Shown here: positions 24,326 to 34,984 of the stretch, piece after piece | How positions within the stretch are numbered: position 1 is the first letter of the stretch | How the letters are laid out: every line of letters begins with the position of its first letter | Source of the DNA: Porodaedalea pini | Taxonomy: Eukaryota; Basidiomycota; Agaricomycetes; Hymenochaetales; Hymenochaetaceae | Length of the DNA: 64,000 bases | Assembly (NCBI GenBank): GCA_002794775.1 | Contig: NBAY01000044.1 | Location: 332,840-396,839 of the forward strand | Direction: 5' to 3' | Program-made: the position numbers and the translations under genes | The notes under the pieces: model-generated | Databases searched by the model: none | What the model saw: the letters and a program-made list of their open reading frames with translations, nothing else | What the model was told of the DNA's origin: nothing

Positions 24326-25610
24326 TCATTGATCTCCAGGTTCCCCTTCCTCCATGTCGTCCTCATCCTCATCCTCATCCTTCGCAGTACTCCACGGCAC
24401 CTCCGGCACCAGGCAGCGGGTCCGATATAGGTTCGCTGCCCCCACCAGAGAGCGGAATCCCGCTGTTACGTCCTTTCTCCCAGGCGAGCCCGCGTGCAAA
24501 GAGCGCAGAGGCGGTATACGGGCCCGACGCAGCGCATCACGGAGATGGTACACTGCGCGAGGCCGTTCACTGAGCCCAATGTCGATTTGCCTCTGTGTGG
24601 CTTCTTCGTCTTTAGAGCTTTCTTGACTCCAATGTTTCTGGACGAGGTCGATGAAGCAGACGGGAATGAGGGTCGCGCTGGAGGATGAGGATGAGATGGG
24701 CAGACGTGAGGAATGGTTGGATTTCAAAGGAATGGCGTTCGCCGCAGCCGTGATACTAAAGATGAGAGTATATGCCTAACAGAGTCAACATACAAAATGA
24801 ACACACTGCTGTGGCACATATTGAGCAACAGTGTCAACCCAAATTGAAGTGTCATAAGCACGACCAACGCCGGTCTAATCGTGAATTCTTCCACACCAGA
24901 CACCGAAGTAGATACTCGGTCTTCCGCACGTACAACGTCACTCATGGCAGGGAACAGTGCAAAGATTGGCACCCCACTCGCAATACCAACGAGGTACACT
25001 GTCTCATTTCCCATCGACGAGTAAGGCGCGCAAAGAACCCGACCTGGAAGATCCCATTTGCGAGTCCCAGAAATGCAAGTGCGACACCTATAGCATGAGG
25101 AGGGAGTCCAAGCCCACCAAGGAGTGCGGGGTCGCGTAAAAGACTGGCTACAGCACGCGATACGCAATATCGAGTAAGGAAAGGAGGGCGTACGCCGCGG
25201 TTGAGAGAAGAACAGGCGGAGTGATTATTTTTCGTAAAGCCGGCGCCTCCGGAATGGACGGAGTGCTAGGCCCCATATCCAGTTTTAATGAGTTCGAAGA
25301 TATATGAGTGCGATGCGGGAGAAGCGCATGGAAGGAGAATCCAGTCGGGTTTGTGTCTTTAAGCAATAAATATGTGGTACTCCAAGCCAGGATACTGAAT
25401 GTCACCGGAATTGAACAGGGCAAGAAGTACGGGTACTTCTTCAAGAAGGCGCTTCCTCCAAAACGCTCGGAAACTGCTCCATAGGGTGGGAGAATGCACG
25501 CCCAATAAGAGGACCTACCGTCGCTCCTGTGCTCCAGGAAATAGGTTGATACGCAAAAGCTTGAGTAACGTTCGTAGGGGTATCAGCTCATCTATCATGC
25601 TCTTTATCAC
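24326..25610 (-). pseudogene. MFS transporter, decayed
   Basis: Minus-strand segments match the C-terminal two thirds of a fungal major facilitator superfamily transporter. In order: QAFAYQPISWSTGATVGPLI (about 25,540), KKYPYFLPCSIPVTFSILAW (about 25,430), PPVLLSTAAYALLSLLDIAY (about 25,180), ETVYLVGIASGVPIFALFPA (about 24,980), GSVNGLAQCTISVMRCVGP (about 24,560) and an acidic tail DEDEDEDDMEEGEPGD before TGA at 24,326. The frame shifts near 25,440 (GAAGCGCC before FLKKYPYF), stops occur further upstream, and no N-terminal helices are found. The gene is therefore broken and 5'-truncated beside repeat copy 2. The substrate cannot be inferred. Confidence 0.7.
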
Positions 25611-25754
25611 GCAGATATTTCCATTACGGACTCTGTTCTATTGTTTTGTTGTGAAAGCGGGCACGGAGGGGCCATGTCAGTACGTAGACTTCTTCCGAAA
25701 GTCCAGAAAACTTACGAGAGAGCGGGCTACGACGAGAGCAGGGAAGGATCTTGC

Positions 25755-27082
25755 AAGCGAACTTCAGTGGCAAAGCTCAGACATGAAAAGATATACATGC
25801 AAGAAGGTAAGAACGAGCAGAGCATGCTAGGCAGGCCGCCTCGAGATGCCGGTGCCATTGCCAAAAGACTTGCTTTGAAATCTGATCCGTATAAAACATC
25901 GAACCAATTTTTCCAACGCATTGACTTATTGTAAACATGCCTTCGAGGCGGACTCGCTTCACCAGCCATACACATACCCTTATTGTGAAGACTTAAAGTG
26001 GAAATGAGGCGATCTGAGCTGCACGTCAGACATGGTAAGCATGAGCGATCGAAAAGATATGTACATAGCCAATAAGAAAAACATCAAGAGAAATCCAAGA
26101 GTGAAACGAAGACTACTCCGCCCCCAGACGGAAGGCACATCGTGATCACACCTGATTTAAGCCGTATTGTGGCTCTACAGGTAAGATGGTGATGCATTCC
26201 GAGTGGCGGAACGACTCGTCGACTCTAAGGGTGAAATAGGCACGAAGCCGAATATGGCGACGCGACCGACGCTGAAGATAGACGAGTTATACTTTCTCGA
26301 GCTCGTCATGGCTCAGCTATGATTTACTTCGCATGAGCAAGGGAATCAGTACGATCACTTGCAGAGAATAAGGTGATGAACTAATAACGTAGCGTGAGTA
26401 GAAGCGGACCATCGTAATGTTCATCGATCCACTAGTTCATATCGCGGAGTTAGTTGCTGAGCGCGACGTGAAGAGCAAGATGTGCATGCTGATCATAAGT
26501 GACGAGCCGTTGTTCCGAGGACCTACTAGCTGTCGACCACATATGGCTGAAAAAGTCCTGCGAAATCGCGTCAGTCGAGCACCAGAAACATGATTTGAAG
26601 AAAGCGCACACACGAACAAACTCACGCCGCCGACAGCCTGTCCCAACGTCTTCACACTTTCTTGCTTCCAGTCAGGGAGGTCCTCGCTGTCACATGCTCC
26701 GCCACGATTCCTTTGCTGGACGTCGACACGGAGACGACACGCTTCCCCTCCAGCTATTTGAGTGAAGTTCAGTTCTGTGTCACACTTCGGGCCAATATCG
26801 TCGACCCGAAGGTATATCATAGCAACAGCATCGAGCATGCTGAGACAACAATGCGGAAAATCAGTTGAAGGGATTCCTGGAGTATATTACGGATGAGTAG
26901 AGCGCACCATCTAGTCACGTCAGGACTATTGATGTCTCGGCTTCGGATACTCGTCTCCGCCGTCCTCGCAAAGTCACTATAACATCCGCATCTTGATTCA
27001 GGTTATGACGAGCACGGCCAAAGCCCTGTAAAGAAACATGAATTGCACTCAGAATTGAAAGGCGAGCATGCATCGCTGCACT
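25755..27082 (-). repeat. Dispersed repeat family, copy 2 (left part of duplicated block)
   Basis: This segment reappears in inverted orientation at about 54,012-55,225 with very high similarity, for example around the stop-proximal frame MCMAGEASPPRRHVYNKS versus VDGEASTPQRHVYNKS. Its right end is cut at 27,082 by the 3.96-kb insertion. The rest of the same block continues at 31,039. The family core reads QIAGGEACRLRVDVQQRN and GQAVGG on the minus strand. Confidence 0.8.
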
Positions 27083-27100
27083 CATCAGGAAAAACCTCCC
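27083..27100 (+). repeat. Left terminal inverted repeat
   Basis: CATCAGGAAAAACCTCCC, the exact reverse complement of 31,021-31,038. Confidence 0.9.
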
Positions 27101-27179
27101 AACGGAATATCATGGAATAATTTTAGAATAGAAAGACATTTGTAAAATAGTTCGGAATGGCATTAGGATGGATTTGGAC

Positions 27180-27345
27180 CCCTTGGAATTGCACGGAATT
27201 GAGTAGAAAAAAGGATCTGTATTGGAATTTGCTAGAACCGGCAAGGTGGTTTGTGGAATTGCACGAAATTGAGTAGAAAAATAAAATTGTATTGGAATTT
27301 GCTGGAATCGGCAAGGTGGGTTGTGGAATGAGACAGAAAATGTTA
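27180..27345 (+). repeat. Left subterminal tandem repeat
   Basis: Two units of about 75-80 bp containing GGAATTGCACGGAATTGAGT and TGGAATTTGCTGGAATCGGC-type words, followed by GGCAAGGTGG. Such subterminal arrays often bind transposase in DNA transposons. Confidence 0.7.
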
Positions 27346-27388
27346 TAGCAAATGCAGCATTTGAGCACCTCAGAAACTTGTAAAATCT

Positions 27389-27980
27389 ATATCTCACTCA
27401 ATTCTTCACAGAATCAGTTCAAAAAAGTTGCTAAATTTATGTTTCGATGGCTTCTAGAATTTTGTGAGCTTAGTGGACAGAAGGTGGAATATTAAAGCTG
27501 CAGTAGTGAGAATAGATGTTTTTCCAGCAAAACTCCTTCCTTGATTTTTACTGAGCTCAAATTTGAAGCTAATGACATGACACTTGTTGGAGAATGGTCT
27601 ATATATTATATGGTTGATTTTATGAGGGCTGAACTAAAGTGAATATTAATGTCTCCTCTTGTTCTGCTTGACTGTTGTGCTGAAACTCTCAAATTTGCTT
27701 GACTCAGACAGTCTTCAAAAAATTGCCTGCATTGTTATAAGCCATCTAAAATTCAATATACATTATACAGACCATTCTCCAACCATTTCATGCCGTTAGC
27801 TTCAAAATTGAGCTCAGGGAAATTCAGGGAAGGAGTTTTGCTAGAAAAACACATATTCCCACCACTGCAGCCTCAATATTCCATATTCTGTCCTCTAAGC
27901 TCAGACACATTTTTGAAACCATTGAAACATAAATTTAGCAACTTTTTTGAAGAGTTTTTGTGAAGAATTGAGTTAGATAT
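27389..27980. mobile_element. Nested foldback (MITE-like) element, ~592 bp
   Basis: Two arms of about 240 bp (27,389-27,630 and 27,735-27,980) are imperfect reverse complements. Both carry AGTTGCTAAATTTATGTTTC, AGCAAAACTCCTTCC and GGAGAATGGTCTA/G on corresponding strands. The ends read ATATCT and AGATAT. It has no coding capacity. It sits inside the left part of the larger element, so it inserted later or was carried along. Confidence 0.8.
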
Positions 27981-28142
27981 GATGTATTTTGTATTTGGAG
28001 GCACTTCAGGTGACAAAAACTGCTAAGTCCAATTTCCCACACCTGGATGCGTCGTCCACAGAAGAGGTGTGGGAACTTGATCACATGTATGTTGGTTTTG
28101 ACGCGGCGCGCCACACAGTCTTCACATCTGCTACCACTCCAA

Positions 28143-28322
28143 TATGTCTGGCGCCAATGTCCTTACAGAACGTCTGAACATACCCTCGATCACACCCACC
28201 GCAACCATTATGCACACAGCAGTAGCCTTACCGGCCGCCTGGTGGGACGCACTCACTGCCGCAGGCAACACGCCGTCTGACTTCCGACTTTCAACTTGCT
28301 CATCTTCAAGCCAAAGACCGTA
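28143..28322 (+). CDS. Short unknown frame inside the transposon
   Basis: A 59-codon frame (MSGANVLTERLNIPSITPTA...) with GC-rich, gene-like composition unlike the AT-rich arms around it. It could be a third captured exon or part of an element gene. I recognise no family. Confidence 0.25.
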
Positions 28323-28589
28323 AAGTCTGAACTTCTCTGCACTGAACAAACTGTCAAGTGAAAAGTGCTTCATGTGCTCGACATCAATGAGTGGTGGGCA
28401 TGGCGGCCTTCCAATCGCAGGCGGGTGTCCATCGCCTATGGTTCGCTCTTCCAGTCAGGTGGTGCGGGCGCTGTGGGCAACAAGCGTACGTGTAGGAAAT
28501 GTGGCTGCTCAACATGCAACGAGTCGGACCGTATCAGTGCTTCTGCCAATCAGTCCAACGTGAATGCTACTTCCTCCTTCAAACACGTC

Positions 28590-30100
28590 GCGCCGAGCAG
28601 TCTGCGAACCACTGGGTCGCGGGCAGCACGTCCAGGTGTGGGGCCTCAATTGACACAGATTCACCCGAGATTGTGGACAAGAAAGTCCATTTGCTGCTCA
28701 ACAAGCCCACTATTGAGAAGTTGGAGTCCATCTCAAACCAGATCATTGCGTGGGTAAACAAAAGTGAGAGCGTGAAGGATGGGCGTACGCTCATTCAGCT
28801 CATTCGGCTTGTGTTCGAGAGGGCGACGGATGAGGCGGTCTGGAGTGAGACGTATGCTCGCTTGTGCCGTAAGATAATGGAGCAGTCCAGTCCGAACGTG
28901 CAGGATGATGTTATCCGCAATGCTGAGGGCAAGCCAATTACAGGTGATCTGCTTTTCCGTAAGTACCTTCTGAATCGCTGTCAGGAAGACTTTGAGCGCG
29001 GCTGGACGCAGAAGGAGTCGATGGCGGCAGCGGCTCTCGTGAAGGCGACAGAGGATCAGGCTGTTAAGGATGCCAACGAAAAGGAAGAAAACAAGGAGGC
29101 TTGCGAGAACGCGCTGTACTTGGACGGATACCACACTGCACAGAAGGCCAAGCGTCAAGGTCTCGGACTCGTCAAGTTCATCGGTGAGCTCTTCGATCTT
29201 CAGATGCTCACGGAACGTATCATGCATGAGTGCATCAAGAAGCTGCTCAACAAGGTCGACAATCCCGAGGAGGAAGAGATCGAAAGTATATGTAAACTAC
29301 TGACAAGTGTTTGTCAGGCGCTCGATACCTCTTAAGGCTCGCGGACACATGGACGTCTATTTCAGTCAGATGAAGGAGCTTGCGAAGAGCAGCAACGTGT
29401 CGTCTTGTATGCAGTTCATGTTACAAGTGCGTACCCTCTGTTTCCTAGCCTTTCGTTGAGCTGACTTTCTTGGACAGGATGTGATTGAATTGCGGGAAAG
29501 GAAATGGACTACCCGCAACTCGGTCGCTGCTCCGTCGACAATCGCTCAGGCGGTACGCGCTCTTGCTTTGTTACTCGATTTCACTTGAGCTTACCAATAT
29601 ACAGGCCGCGAAAGAGAAGGCGCAACAGGAGCAACATAACTTAGCGCGGTCGGCCATGTCTCGCGGTGGTTCACGCCGTGGCCATGATCGTGATGGAAAT
29701 GTTCAAGTCGGTCCCGATGGATGGGCTGTCTTCTCTGGCCCTTCGAGGCCTGCAAACGAGGCGGGTGATCTGACGAACTCTGGCAAGATTCAGAAGGGCA
29801 GTGGCACCATGAACTTCGAACCCACTAGCATCTTCACAAAGAAGGGAGACAGCAAGCGCGACAGTGCGAGCCTTTCAAGGATGAGTTCGAACACGAACAT
29901 GTTCCAGATGCTGCAGGCCGCTGAGGCCGCTAATGAGGCTCCTACTGCATCCTCGTCTCGTCCAAGTCACCCGTCAAGCCTTACAAGGAGCGTCCACTTG
30001 ACCCACAACGCACCTGTGGAACCTGCCCAACCTGCTCAGCGTCCCAGACTCAACCTGCTTCCCCGTTCGAAGCCCATGCAGGAGAAGTCGGAGAATAGTC
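28590..30100 (+). pseudogene. Captured eIF4G fragment (MIF4G region)
   Basis: The translation matches the middle of fungal eIF4G, the translation-initiation scaffold that binds eIF4A and eIF3. Visible blocks are SANHWVAGS just before the domain, KLESISNQIIAWVNKSE, LCRKIMEQSSPNVQDD, LFRKYLLNRCQEDFERGW, QKAKRQGLGLVKFIGELFDL and ICKLLTSVCQALDT (about 28,600-29,332). After a frameshift at about 29,333, KARGHMDVYFSQMKEL and VIELRERKW follow. Then comes a low-complexity Ser/Arg-rich stretch with GPDGWAVF and LNLLPRSKP (to about 30,085). At least two introns typical of the native gene remain (after FMLQ near 29,429 and near 29,553), so genomic DNA was copied, not mRNA. The N-terminal eIF4E-binding region and the C-terminal MA3 domain are absent. 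A functional product is unlikely. Confidence 0.82.
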
Positions 30101-30167
30101 GGCACAAAAATTCAATCATTCCTTATTTCTCGGTTTTCGTGTGGACTTACAAATGACTTTTTGTCCA

Positions 30168-30645
30168 GGGTGTTCCACTTCGCCTTGAACTCGGTCCGGT
30201 TGATATCCAGAAGAAGCAAACACGTTCTGTGCGACGTGATATGGGCATGGAGGAGACTCCCGTACCTGCACTTCTCAAGACTATTCAACAGATGTTCGAG
30301 CGCACGAAGGCTCTGTACACTCTGTACATGTCTCACCTGCGTGTCGTAACCAAATGGGACGATGTCGTGCCGACACTCGATAGCAAATATGTTGCAGTCC
30401 TTCCGTGGTGCGAAGAGAAAGTGTGCGAAGACGACATCAAGGAGCACAGTGGACGCAAGTGCGTGTCTCCTCTCCTTCCTCCACTTTGCTAAAGGGAGCT
30501 GACCATTATTCTATTCTACATAGCTTGGAACCACAAGACGTATGCGCGCCGTCCGCAGGCACAAAGTCGTGTGCCATTCCCTTCAATCAGGTGCAGTACC
30601 CACCCATCGAGTCTGGCGCCAATAGCACTCGCAGAACTGGAGACT
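30168..30645 (+). pseudogene. Captured prolyl-tRNA synthetase C-terminal fragment
   Basis: Joined directly after the eIF4G piece in the same orientation, the frame switches to the C-terminal part of eukaryotic-type ProRS: GVPLRLELGPVDIQKKQT, VRRDMGMEETPVPALLKTI, VVTKWDDVVPTLDSKYVAVL and PWCEEKVCEDDIKEHSGRK. A retained intron (about 30,459-30,522) follows, then LEPQDVCAPSAGTKS and PFNQVQYPPIE. These are anticodon-binding-domain and C-terminal zinc-domain sequences. The catalytic class II core is missing. The fragment loses similarity after about 30,620 and runs into element-end repeats. Confidence 0.8.
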
Positions 30646-30769
30646 GCCGTATCTATGATCAGCATTGTGGCTATTATTCACGGTGATCTTCCTGGTGTGC
30701 TCCATGACCTGTTTGTTAAGTAGGTTGAGTAATTACGGACATGTATGGAATGAGTACGGAATAGCATAA

Positions 30770-30920
30770 TTTATATTGATGAAAGTTTGGAATACGCAAA
30801 TAAATGAGGAAGGAAAATCGGAATACACGAATAAACAATGAAGAAAAATTGAAATGCACGAATAAATGACGAAGAACTACTGGAATGCACAAATAAATGA
30901 CATAGAATACTAGAGAAAGT
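30770..30920 (+). repeat. Right subterminal tandem repeat
   Basis: About four degenerate units of 35-38 bp built on GGAATGCACGAATAAATGA, just inside the right end of the transposon. Confidence 0.7.
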
Positions 30921-31020
30921 CTAGAATACCACAGAATACGGAACACCCTTATAGAATCTGCCTAGTATGGAATCAGTCGGAATCACCGGCTGATTCCGGC
31001 GATTCTGCTATTTTCCGCTG

Positions 31021-31038
31021 GGGAGGTTTTTCCTGATG
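31021..31038 (-). repeat. Right terminal inverted repeat
   Basis: Exact reverse complement of the left terminal repeat, followed by the CT duplication at 31,039-31,040. Confidence 0.9.
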
Positions 31039-32330
31039 CTGACACTCACGTATCCGTTATACAAAAGATACAAGCTAAACCTGTCTGATAGCGGTTCGGC
31101 ACATGACGACAACTGAACCAATGACCAGACCCTTCAGGTTCATGACCCTGTGCGAAGCACCCCGGCGGTGAAGTGCGTGTGTTCTGTTCGAGCGCGCGAG
31201 AAGAGAAAGGAAGTGTGCAGGCGCGGTTCGTACAAGGAAAACTCAAAAAGGTCTGCTTTCATCAATCGTGTCGATGGACGGATCTTGTCCATCTTCAATT
31301 ACGACGTCCATGTAAGTGACTTCATGTGCGACCCGATTATCTCTCGCTAGTCGGACGGGGATACCACTTAGTGACGCGAGCAGTGGATAAGGCGAAAGGA
31401 GGGAGAAACAGCGACGCGACCGAAGCGGGAGATAAAACCGGCAAATAGTCCCTCGAGCCCGTCGCGGATCGGCCACGAACTGTTTTGTACAGAAAATGAC
31501 TTCAGTATGATCACTCCCAGGGAATGAGATGAGATGAATTGACAGAGACAGAGTACGTCCGGAAGCGCGAGTAGCAACGGCGCATCGTCATGCTCGTTCA
31601 TCAACTCGTTTGAATCGCGAAGCGAGCTACTGATCGCGTCGCGGTGGTAATTCAGCGTCGTTGCAAGAACCAGACAGAAACAAGATATCCGCGACGGTGA
31701 TGATGACACTTCGCGCACGAGTCAGATAGTTGCTTTCAGACCGAAGCAGAGCAAGATGCCCGCTGAAAATACGACCTATAAATGCACAAGCTTTGACGTG
31801 CACAAACGACGTACCGATCGCAGTTTTCGTCAAGGGCCTACTAGTTGTCGACCACGTAGCTGAAAGGCTCCTGCAAGATCGGATGAGTCTCTCATCAAGA
31901 ACAAGATTCGAAGAAAACGCGCGGACGAATGAAATGCGCCCCGCCAACAGCCTGCTCCACAGCCTCCATGTATTTCTGTATCGGATCCAGGAGGCTCCTC
32001 GCCGTCTCACACTCTTCCGACACGATTCCTTTGCTTGTCATCGACACGGTGACGATACGCTTCATCTCCAGTCATTTGAGCGAAATACAACTCTGCTCAC
32101 GTGCCTAGGCAAGTGTCGAGGAAGTGTCAGCATATACCACCATGAACAAGTTCGTTGCGGCGTGCGAGAGGAGGTATGCGATTTGTCGGTAGCTGCTGAA
32201 CAAAGAGGAAGATACAGCGCACTCACCTTGTCAACGATAAATTCTCCAAGCCCGACGCGCTTGAAGTCGCTCAGCCCAATGGGTCGGCTCCTTCATGACG
32301 CCCAACCTTCTGCGGTATTTTCCTGCGTAT
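31039..32330 (-). repeat. Dispersed repeat family, copy 3 (right part of duplicated block)
   Basis: Continues the block interrupted at 27,082 and is present inverted at about 52,700-54,010. Minus-strand words include VRSESNYLTRARS and RRRGASWIRYRNTWRLWSRL, the latter identical in the other copy. Frames are short and stop-interrupted. The block as a whole behaves as a segmental duplication. Confidence 0.8.
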
Positions 32331-32659
32331 ACCTCTCATTCTCGCTCGGCTTCCACGCGTACCAACTTACAACCGAAATAATACTTCTTATTATCCTCCT
32401 TCGCTTCCACATCAAAACCGGGCTCTCAATAAATAGTACTTCAAGTACAGCGCAGCAGCCGTAACGTATCCACATGATTGGATATGGTTTACAAAAGAGG
32501 AATCCAGAAAATAGCAACAAAACGAGACAGAGAAACGAGACAGCCAACTTTACTAGTACATGGGGGAAAAAAAGGTCATGTCGTTCATCCCTAATCGCTT
32601 CCTCCACCAGCTGCCCCCCTGCGCATCGATATAAACAGATCCTACAATATTTCCCAGAG

Positions 32660-34262
32660 CTAAGCAAACTCTATGTCGCTCACCGACCCCATCCTGTAAC
32701 TTGTCCCCTCATTGAGTCCCTGCTCCCCTGCCTCCTTCAGATTGACAAGGATCCTGCTACCTAGGACGCAGAGGAAAGATGGACTCCCTAGACAATCCAG
32801 GACATTTGCCAGAAAGGCATTTGATATCTGTAGCCTGCGCCGCATCATGCTGAATACAGAGCAGGCAATAACACTGAACAAAAGTTTTCAGCCGACTGCT
32901 ACGAAAGAAACATGCAAACTCACATAAAGAAATAAACCAATTGATCTTCAATAAGGACTTTAACTAGATTGAATCCCTTGAAGCCATAAGACATTCTCCA
33001 GAACCCGGCTGCCTTGTAGATGGCCAGGACCAAGAGTATGCCTCCATACATCATTGGAATGATCCTGCTTTAAAATCAGTAACAGCTCCGTCTTACCCAG
33101 ATCACTCACCATTCTGCAAGTCCCCACTGCCATGGGACAGCATTGTTTGTAGTGCAAACTGTGACACTTTCGGAAAGAACGCCGACGACAACTAGATGCA
33201 AACTCAGTTTTTGCACCATCAGCCGAATACGAGGCTCACCGTCCTGAGCTAAAGTGCTATAAACAAAGACTCCCAACGTGAAAGCCGCCTCCAATCCAAG
33301 CAATGCTTTGAGGCATACTGATAGTCTTCTGTCTGCAAAGCAGTGAGTAGCAGCTTTGTTAAGTTCTGTTATACTCGCCTTGGGAATAAAGCGCTAGGAC
33401 CCGAATCATAAGGATATCTGTACGGAAAATAAGTCATTTGAGAAATCATTTCAATTTCATCACTTACAGTCAATCAAGATGATTGTAGTCCAGTCTAAAC
33501 TTATTATCAGAGAGACATCTTGTGCAATTAGGTCAAACAACTTACTGGCAATATCCGGAATCCACTGAGCAAATTTGCCTGAGAGATGTCAGTGGTATCT
33601 ATGTACTTAGCCTCGAGACTTTGCCACTCACACCTGGCAGTGCTGTCAATATTTGCTATGCAGGATTGAAATCTGCGAAACTTACAAAGGAAGGTCTGTT
33701 CTGTATGAGTTCCCTTCGAAGGCAGTTAATAGAGCATTTTTCGAAGAGACAACCACATGGTAAATATTGCTCACAAACAAGATATGAAACTGCACCCAGG
33801 AGTCCGATATATCGGTTCTGATAACGTCTCAGCTATTCTGTCATTGAGCTACTAGCCAGAACGAGACACACCGCAAAATAAACAATATTCACGGTCCTCC
33901 ATGGAGGCTTCTTCAATTTATCCGACATAAGCACTGCACCGGTAGCTTAACGACCGAAAGCGGATTGGCCGCAATGCATACCCAGAAGTATCTAATCTGA
34001 AAGACAAAATATGTAAGTCAGTCTTTAGTACAGAAGGTGAGAGGGGAAAACGGTCTTACCTCTTTATCCATTGTAGTCACTTCGATAGCCGTGAGTGCTG
34101 TTGAAGTAGGCTTGAGCGGGATATATTGTACGTACTTGTATCATAGACCAAGATAGTAACAGTTGCTACTTGAAAATATTGTGCAATGGTCTTTTCTGAG
34201 AGCATATCTGATACCAGGCTAGGATCAATAGGCTCGACGTGGGACCGAAGAGAGTGTGCCAT
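32660..34262 (-). CDS. DUF6533 domain membrane protein, copy 2 (spliced)
   Basis: Inverted paralogue of the gene at 5,654-7,259. Start ATG 34,262 (MAHSLRSHVEPIDPSL) leads to TIAQYFQVATVTILVYD. Short exons then give TAIEVTTMDKE (about 34,060-34,095), IRYFW, KPPWRTVNIVYFANRYIGLL (about 33,880 and on), DWTTIILID, RVLALY and further helices. The last exon reads RRLQISNAFLANVLDCLG and ILVNLKEAGEQGL, with the stop at 32,660-32,662. One acceptor differs from copy 1: its AG has become GG (about 34,096), so an AG seven bases upstream must be used. That choice keeps this copy in frame. I see no clear disabling mutation, but not every exon was resolved. Function unknown; the fold is GPCR-like by family. 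Confidence 0.75.
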
Positions 34263-34984
34263 GTAGTAGGGTAAGACAGCCTCAATTTGCGATGACCGGA
34301 GAGGGGAGGGGGGGGGGGGCTGGCGGGGCTTGCCTCTACTAAGCTTTCAGGAATGCGTCTTTATATGCATTGACTGAGAGATCGCATACGGAACAGATAA
34401 GAGCCAGATGCATTGCTCAGTGACGCGATTGAGGGCGCCAGACTGTAAGAGGAAAAGACGGCTTTAATGCGAGAAAGGAATGCGCGAGGAATTCTTACGG
34501 ACGGTTGGTGTATCAGCAACTGCCCGGCTCGAGAAATCAAACGGTTACGCGGCTTGCCGACATGCCTAACACAGTAAAGAATGATGGCGTGTTACTGTAT
34601 TAGGTACGCTTAGCCATCGGAGTCTCAAAAAGAAGCCCTTGCTGATACACTCAGTGACTCTAGTGACAGCAGTTATAACGGAATTCGTTTGCGATGAACG
34701 CGCATCCAGAAACTAATGGACCTTAAGATTGCTTGGAAGGCCGTCTGATTGGCGCGTAGCAATTTTGTGATTGAATGCAACAGTGGCGGTGTTGTACGAA
34801 AGCGGACGAGCGAGGAAACGGCGCTTGCGGCTCAAGGCTGTCTCCGCAAGTTCTGTGAGGATTCCCTTCAGGCACATTGTAGACAGATAGTTAGCAGGAA
34901 AAACGATCGTTAAACTAAGCTGTGAGCGTTAAACTCGGCCGGAAGACAAGAGTACTTCTAGCGCATCTAGGTGAAGAGATTTCG
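34263..34984. other. Intergenic with a 12-G run
   Basis: No gene. A run of 12 G (34,308-34,319) lies in the presumed promoter side of DUF6533 copy 2. The rest is unremarkable. Confidence 0.4.

Larger units (their letters stand above)
27083..31038. mobile_element. Pack-type DNA transposon candidate, 3,956 bp, carrying host-gene fragments
   Basis: Perfect 18-bp terminal inverted repeats (27,083-27,100 and 31,021-31,038) bound the segment. Allowing one indel, the similarity extends to about 25 bp (CGGAA follows on both sides). CT on each flank (27,081-27,082 and 31,039-31,040) is a 2-bp duplication: the uninterrupted version of the surrounding repeat near 54,000 has a single CT. Subterminal tandem repeats lie inside both ends. 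The interior holds a nested foldback element, a small frame, an eIF4G fragment and a prolyl-tRNA synthetase fragment, the two gene fragments on the plus strand and with introns. No transposase is seen, so it would be non-autonomous. A 2-bp duplication with subterminal repeats is compatible with CACTA-like superfamilies, but the termini do not read CACTA, so I leave it unclassified. Confidence 0.82.

Noticed and set aside
28590..30645. Retrocopy (processed pseudogene) origin of the eIF4G and ProRS fragments
   Set aside because: Introns with GT-AG ends are retained in both pieces, and there is no poly(A) tail or retro-type target duplication.
27083..31038. Helitron as the capturing element
   Set aside because: Helitrons lack terminal inverted repeats and do not duplicate the target. 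Here the ends are perfectly inverted and CT is duplicated.
31150..32464. Plus-strand frames of 66-244 codons in repeat copy 3
   Set aside because: They are antisense to the gene-like core of the repeat family and recur as mirror frames in the inverted copy, so they add no independent coding evidence.
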